Made by a program: the position numbers and the translations under genes. The notes beneath the pieces are model-generated. The model was not told where the DNA came from. It searched no databases and was given only the letters and a program-made list of their open reading frames with translations. Shown piece by piece: positions 59,533 to 64,000 of a stretch of DNA of 64,000 bases (positions within the stretch are counted from its first letter, which is position 1; every line of letters starts with the position of its first letter). This DNA comes from Vibrio algarum (lineage in GTDB: Bacteria > Pseudomonadota > Gammaproteobacteria > Enterobacterales > Vibrionaceae), in contig NZ_JAQLOI010000001.1 in assembly GCF_028204155.1 (NCBI RefSeq), positions 434,001 through 498,000 on the forward strand. The letters run 5' to 3'.

Positions 59533-61218
59533 TCAAAAAACGACTTTATTCTTACCTGTTTCTTTGGCTTGATATAGCGCTTTATCTGCTTTAGCCAAAA
59601 CAGAACCTACGCTTATTTCTTCCGCTTGATATTCTGCCACACCCACACTGACCGTGGTGTAGATGATGTATTGACCAAACTGGATTCTGAGTTTTTCAAT
59701 TTTTGATCTTACTCTTTCGGCCATCTCTATGGACTGTTGTCGGGTACCATTTGTTAAAATTACAGCAAACTCTTCACCACCAATTCTAGCAACAACATCT
59801 GATTTGCGAGATATTGAGATAAGCGCTTTCGCTACGTTTTTAATGACACTATCACCAGCAGCATGACCATAAGTATCATTTATTTTCTTAAACTCATCGA
59901 TATCGAGCATGACTACAGTGTAATTATTACTTGTTCTTTGGGTTTGGTTATGAATTAACTCACCCAATTCAAAAAACGCGCGGCGATTACTAATATTAGT
60001 AAGCTCATCAACTCGAGCTATTTTTTCTGCTTCTTGATAAAGAACTGATAGCTCTTTCGTACGCTCATCAACCTTTTTCTCCAGAAGCTTCCGTTCTTTG
60101 GATAGAGCGTTCTTAACTGCTTTGAGTTTCCGATTGTAGATAGTGAGTATTATCAATAGCACCACCAGAACTAGCAAGAACGCAGTTAAAATTATGGCTT
60201 CCTTTTTGTGCTCTTCCCATAAGGAAGGAGGTCTGTTAAGAACTTGAGCTTTGTCACTGATTTTGCTCTGGTATCCCCAACGAATAATTTCATTCCAGTC
60301 GTAAACAAACTCGAAACCATTGTGAGAGAACCCTACTGGTTTGCCCTTAATGATGTCTAAAACAGCTTCTCCCGCCATCATCCCCAACTCTGTAGGAGAG
60401 TGTAGATAACCGCCAACCGAGCCGAAGCCTAGTTCAGTAACCGAAGTTGCGAAAATTGGTACGTCGGCCACCTTATGAAGCTCTTTGAGAACAAAAACAG
60501 GTGGCAACCCTTTTCCTTCATGTTCTCGATAGATAGGGGTATAAAAGACAGCATTATTACTTGGTATTTCTGAGACTTCTTTTAGCAAGCTTGTTAAGTT
60601 TTTGTTTTCAAGAGATTTGTAGATAATACCTCTCTGCTCCAGCTCTTGAGTAATACTTTTTAACCTATGTAAGTCGCTAGGCTTATTTGTGTCCCCAACG
60701 ATAAAAAAGGTCACTGGATTGGACAAGCGAATGGCTTCCGTAATCATTGATGAGTAGTCAATTTCTGTATCTATGATGACCGCACCATCTATCCCATTTA
60801 CGTCATGAGGCTTTGGTTGAATTAGAATTCGCGTGGAATTGGAGAAAAGGTCAGGATGCTCCATTGAGAAGTGCGATGCAGCGGGGCCCGCCGAGATAAA
60901 GATGTCAGGTGTTTTGTTGTTAAACTTATTTTTTAAATAACGATACATGACATTGTATTGCCCTACTTCATCAAAGCGTCCAGAATCAAGATGATCTGTG
61001 TAGAAAACATATGGTGGAGTGGATTGTTCGAGGTTCTTCCTAACCCCTTGGCTAACCAACTCAGTCCATGGAGACTCAGAGCTACCCGAACCCAAAAAGA
61101 ATATTCTGGTTGGTTGTGACGTCTCATAAGAGAGGGCTTTAAAAGAAGCGAAAATTGCTAATATAAAGATACTTAACCATTTCTTAATTAAGTACATGTT
61201 ACTTACGACACTGCTCAA
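59533..61218 (-). CDS. Membrane diguanylate cyclase with periplasmic ABC-substrate-binding-like sensor
   Basis: Makes cyclic di-GMP. 561 residues: an N-terminal hydrophobic signal/anchor (~8-30), a periplasmic domain ~33-320 resembling ABC_sub_bind proteins (ending near HSPTELGMMAGEAVLDIIKG), a TM helix ~345-367 (AIILTAFLLVLVVLLIILTI), a coiled coil ~370-400 and a GGDEF domain ~405-561. The active site is RIGGEEFAVIL, and RKSD five residues before it is the allosteric I-site RxxD. Metal Asp is in VMLDIDEFKKINDTYGH. So it should be active and product-inhibited. The ligand of the sensor is unknown. It is carried between two integrase remnants on the opposite strand. The 200 bases between it and remnant 1 hold no gene I recognise. 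Confidence 0.92.
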   Translation of the reverse strand: MSSVVSNMYLIKKWLSIFILAIFASFKALSYETSQPTRIFFLGSGSSESPWTELVSQGVRKNLEQSTPPYVFYTDHLDSGRFDEVGQYNVMYRYLKNKFNNKTPDIFISAGPAASHFSMEHPDLFSNSTRILIQPKPHDVNGIDGAVIIDTEIDYSSMITEAIRLSNPVTFFIVGDTNKPSDLHRLKSITQELEQRGIIYKSLENKNLTSLLKEVSEIPSNNAVFYTPIYREHEGKGLPPVFVLKELHKVADVPIFATSVTELGFGSVGGYLHSPTELGMMAGEAVLDIIKGKPVGFSHNGFEFVYDWNEIIRWGYQSKISDKAQVLNRPPSLWEEHKKEAIILTAFLLVLVVLLIILTIYNRKLKAVKNALSKERKLLEKKVDERTKELSVLYQEAEKIARVDELTNISNRRAFFELGELIHNQTQRTSNNYTVVMLDIDEFKKINDTYGHAAGDSVIKNVAKALISISRKSDVVARIGGEEFAVILTNGTRQQSIEMAERVRSKIEKLRIQFGQYIIYTTVSVGVAEYQAEEISVGSVLAKADKALYQAKETGKNKVVF

Positions 61219-61473
61219 AATAGTTATTCATGAAGATAATGTATACATCTCATTCTGTTATTGAATTTATATCATCTACCTTAGCACATAATCATAAAAG
61301 ACAGCCAAGAGTACCCTTTACCCTAGAGCGCATATGTGACGCATAGGTTGAGTTGAATAATTTGCAACCACTTTTTTGGATAACTTAATCCATTAAATAA
61401 ACGGTACTCGTGGAAGGTTTTATCCATTTCCTTGAAAATTGACCACCGCTAGATACTCAACCCGAGGGTCAAA

Positions 61474-61503
61474 GTTAGTAAGTTGAGTAACTAACTTACT
61501 AAC
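61474..61503. repeat. 11-bp inverted repeat in the 440-base gap upstream of the cyclase
   Basis: GTTAGTAAGTT (61474-61484) and AACTTACTAAC (61493-61503), 8-base loop. It is the only structure I see in 61219-61660, which otherwise shows no gene. It may be an operator or a hairpin; it lies ~260 bases from the cyclase start. Confidence 0.6.
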
Positions 61504-61660
61504 ATGACAAACGTAACAATGATGGATAAACAATCGGATATATCTTGACGTTAGACGATGAAGTGGGGTTTAATCTCTACCAGACAGATGACTAAATTGA
61601 TCTCCCTGGATTCTAGGTAAGCGTTTGTAAAGTAATCGAATTTAATTCTTTTGTATTGAG

Positions 61661-61768
61661 TTTAAATCCCTATCTCTCCGACACTTTTAAAGATTAAACC
61701 GCTGTTTTTACGGCGGTTTTTTCGTATCTAGAGCCTCGAAAATCATCTTGCACATATAGGTGGCACAG
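61661..61768 (+). repeat. Direct repeat copy 2 (att-like): partial tRNA-Ser 3' end, terminator and int leader
   Basis: TTTAAATCCCTATCTCTCCG then ACA repeats the tRNA-Ser 3' end with two substitutions, the second spoiling the CCA. The 5' part of the tRNA is absent, so this is a junction copy, not a tRNA gene. The terminator and integrase leader follow as in copy 1. Confidence 0.85.
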
Positions 61769-61769
61769 A

Positions 61770-62903
61770 TGTACTTATTGAGACTTCCAAATAGCGTTTA
61801 CTACACTAGTATTGCAACCCCTCTTCCACTGCGTGATAGAGGCTACCCAAAAGAGTTAAAATTCTCCCTTCTTATCCGTGAGTGAAAAGTTGCTTACCTG
61901 AGAAATATCGAACAGGTTCAACTACTTCACGCTCTTTTCGACAAAGCCAAGGCGACGGCATTGAGTTTTACCGAGTTCAAAGCGGAGCTAGCTGATGCCA
62001 TTAATCAGTAGCGTTAAAGCTACCGCTCCCAACCAGAAACCACGACCAACGCACCGAAGCTTAGTGGCACTACCGCAGTAAAGGCAGCATCATTCCGCTT
62101 AAGTGTTGGTAAAGAAGAGCTCAACCACTTCATTAAATCCAAACAGTTAGAAAATGTTACCCAGTTAACCATTAAACAATTCCAGCAGCGCTGTAATGAT
62201 TTTCTAAACTATCTAACTAAGCAAGATAATGAGAAACCGAGCAACAGCCTAGCAATGGCTTATCGAGACGAGTTGATACAGCGTAAGCTTAGTCATAAGA
62301 GCTTAAAGGACTATCTAGCCGCAAATCGGCAGTTCTTTAACTGGTGCGTGGCAAAAGAATTGATAGTATGTAATCCGATTATGGTGGTAAAACTACCGAA
62401 AAATGGAAATGCACCAACCCAACGAAGGCGCTGGAAAGCGGTAGAACTGAAAAACCTATTCTCTAGTTGAGCCTATCAAGAGCAAGGTGAGCAATTTGAT
62501 TAGTTAACCAAGTTACAGATGCATCAAGGACATCAACTTAGGTAAATTGCCTTATATCCACTTTTCCGACGATGCGGAAAACCAACACTTGAAAAATGCC
62601 ACTTCCAACCGAGTTGTACCGATACACAATAAGTTGCTTCAATCAGACTTCTTAGACTATGTGGAGCAACGAAAACAACAAGGCGCGATTCAGCTCTTTG
62701 ACCTAATTTCTCGTGGAGACGACCTAGATTGGTTAAAAGGTTATCGTGACGCATTTGGCGATGTTCTGGATGCCTGTCACTTCAAAGCTGGACAGCGACC
62801 AACTGCTTATTCTTTCCGACATACCGTTGTTGACGAACTACAAAAGGCTGGCATTGACGAGCAGGTAGTCAAAACGGTTGGAATGAATAAACAATATTAC
62901 TAA
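61770..62903 (+). pseudogene. Tyrosine recombinase (integrase) remnant 2
   Basis: A second, less deleted copy of the same integrase, offset 3502 at its start. It begins MYLLRLPNSVYYTSIATPLP, but has stop codons near 61884 (after LLIRE) and in INQ-stop. It continues through QLTIKQFQQRCNDFLNYLTK, MAYRDELIQRKLSHKSLKDY, AKELIVCNPIMVVKLPKNG and RRRWKAVELKNLFSS before another stop at 62468. The C-terminal piece (62547-62903) has QRPTAYSFRHTVVDELQKAG then loses the GH-Tyr end (VVKTVGMNKQYY). The two copies differ by many substitutions, so they decayed apart or arrived separately. Confidence 0.85.
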
Positions 62904-63004
62904 CTGGTTCTTTAGCATAGAGATACGCAATTTTGAGCTGGCAAGATTTTTAACCGATAAATATCGTCGCCAACCTGTCTCCGCTCAGGGCGAATACCCG
63001 AATA

Positions 63005-64000
63005 TCAGCATGCGACTTTATTCCGTCCTTTACTTTTTGCTCTATAGAGTGCTTTGTCTGCTCGCGAGAGTAGGTTATGAATGTCATCACCATACTCATA
63101 AACCGCTACACCTATGCTTGTGGTAAGCGAAGTACACTCTGGAAAGACATTATTTTCGATTGATTTACGCAGCCTTTCGGCTAGTTCGAGCAATATATCA
63201 TTGTCAGCATCCGTGCATATAACCAAAAACTCTTCACCACCCCATCGCCCTACGACGTCAGAGTCGCGAACATGCTCACTAAGTATCGCGGATAATTCCG
63301 TTAGCACTTGGTCGCCTATCTGATGACCATAATTATCATTTACTTTTTTAAAGTAATCGATATCAAGCAAAAGAACACCATAAGTATTCTGGTCATTCTT
63401 TGCACGTCTGTGACTTTCTAATAAGACTCTATCCAACTTCAAACGGTTGGGAATGCCTGTAAGTGAGTCTGTTTGGGCAAGTTTACTTAGTAGTTCCTTT
63501 TCCTTTACCTGAATGCGTATACTAATGGTTGATTCAACCAGCTCTTCCGTACGTGTTTTCAGTTCGCTAAACAAGTTATGAAAATTTCGGTTTAGTCTCT
63601 GTATTTCGTCAACTTGTGACTCTACAAGGTTTTTCGTATCCCAGTTATTACCCAGTTTATTGGTGGCTTGTGTCAGTGCTTCAATAGGTCTTGCAATATC
63701 AAGAGCAAGCCTTTTGGACTTCCAGCTAAGATACATGAAAAAGGCAACATAAAAGATAAACATTACTAAAACAGCAAGATAACCTAATTTATCAGAGAGA
63801 GACTTGAGTTTTGAGATTGGAGTCAGGAACGATTTTGTGTTTACGAACGTGATGATCTGCCAACCAGTTTCTGGGATTAACTTAGAATCGACAATATAGT
63901 TAATATCGTTTACCCGAACCTCATGAGTGGTATTAGCTATGCTTAGAGAGCGGATTCCCTTTTTAGGTAGAGAAGGAAGTTGAAACAGATTAAACTGGTC
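63005..64000 (-). CDS. Membrane diguanylate cyclase, Cache-like sensor and HAMP (N terminus beyond window)
   Basis: The minus-strand frame is open from 63005 to the window edge, so the start lies outside; ~331 codons are seen. The first visible part (VNDINYIVDSKLIPETGWQI) looks like the membrane-proximal end of a Cache-type periplasmic domain. A TM helix follows (GYLAVLVMFIFYVAFFMYLS), then a HAMP-like segment (ARPIEALTQATNKLG), a coiled coil and a GGDEF domain in the last ~165 residues. Active site RWGGEEFLVIC with the I-site RDSD five residues before it; metal Asp in LLLDIDYFKKVNDNYGH. Unlike the first cyclase outside the GGDEF domain. It lies in the same place relative to integrase remnant 2. 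Confidence 0.9.
   Translation of the reverse strand, partial: DQFNLFQLPSLPKKGIRSLSIANTTHEVRVNDINYIVDSKLIPETGWQIITFVNTKSFLTPISKLKSLSDKLGYLAVLVMFIFYVAFFMYLSWKSKRLALDIARPIEALTQATNKLGNNWDTKNLVESQVDEIQRLNRNFHNLFSELKTRTEELVESTISIRIQVKEKELLSKLAQTDSLTGIPNRLKLDRVLLESHRRAKNDQNTYGVLLLDIDYFKKVNDNYGHQIGDQVLTELSAILSEHVRDSDVVGRWGGEEFLVICTDADNDILLELAERLRKSIENNVFPECTSLTTSIGVAVYEYGDDIHNLLSRADKALYRAKSKGRNKVAC

Overview
The window reads as an origin-proximal piece of the main chromosome of a Vibrio-like gammaproteobacterium (Vibrionaceae). The support is the low GC content, the gene order gyrB-ibpA, avtA-glyS-glyQ-tusA, fadBA-yigZ-trkH-hemG-rrn, gppA-rhlB-trxA-rho and ubiD-fre, two rRNA operons, two ParB parS palindromes, and regulatory sites of the Vibrio/enteric type (RpoH, FadR, LexA, VarA/UvrY, GntR). 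No species name is claimed.

Layout. 1-2060: 3' part of gyrB, then the small heat-shock gene ibpA with an RpoH promoter and a ROSE-like RNA thermometer. 2084-8850: a leftward gluconate/Entner-Doudoroff locus (TRAP transporter dctPQM, gntK, edd, a decayed eda, repressor gntR) headed by two GntR operators. 8985-13778: avtA, glyS, glyQ, tusA. 13780-16020: a candidate small RNA, a LysR gene and acuI. 16270-22530: fadBA with a FadR box, then yigZ, trkH, hemG. 22600-28700: rrn operon 1 (16S, Ile, Ala, 23S, 5S, Asp) followed by a decayed tRNA-Asp copy and an IS630-type remnant. 29647-34776: crcB, an aminopeptidase P, LysR/MFS pair, two parS sites and a small helical protein. 34809-37245: a bufferin-type RiPP operon (precursor, MNIO/DUF692 enzyme, DUF2063 partner, DoxX). 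37483-44458: LexA-controlled uvrD, a CsrB-family RNA with a VarA box, rarD, recQ, a DUF3630 gene, and yhhQ under a preQ1-I riboswitch. 44539-51909: gppA, rhlB, trxA, rho, ubiD, a 2Fe-2S ferredoxin and fre. 51960-58220: rrn operon 2 (16S, Glu, Lys, Val, 23S, 5S) and tRNA-Ser. 58159-64000: two tandem decayed integrase modules at the tRNA-Ser 3' end, each followed by a leftward diguanylate cyclase gene; the last runs off the window.

How it works together. Most genes are housekeeping: topology, heat shock, translation, fatty-acid oxidation, heme, potassium, SOS repair, RNA decay and termination. The accessory layers are gluconate uptake, copper-type RiPP production, and c-di-GMP signalling carried by a tRNA-Ser-associated island. 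RNA-based control is unusually visible: a thermometer, a riboswitch, a Csr-sponge RNA and one unassigned candidate sRNA.

Caution. Five otherwise well-conserved genes (dctM, dctQ, avtA, yigZ, DUF3630) are each broken by a single-base change in a homopolymer run. Sequencing or assembly indels explain that at least as well as real decay.
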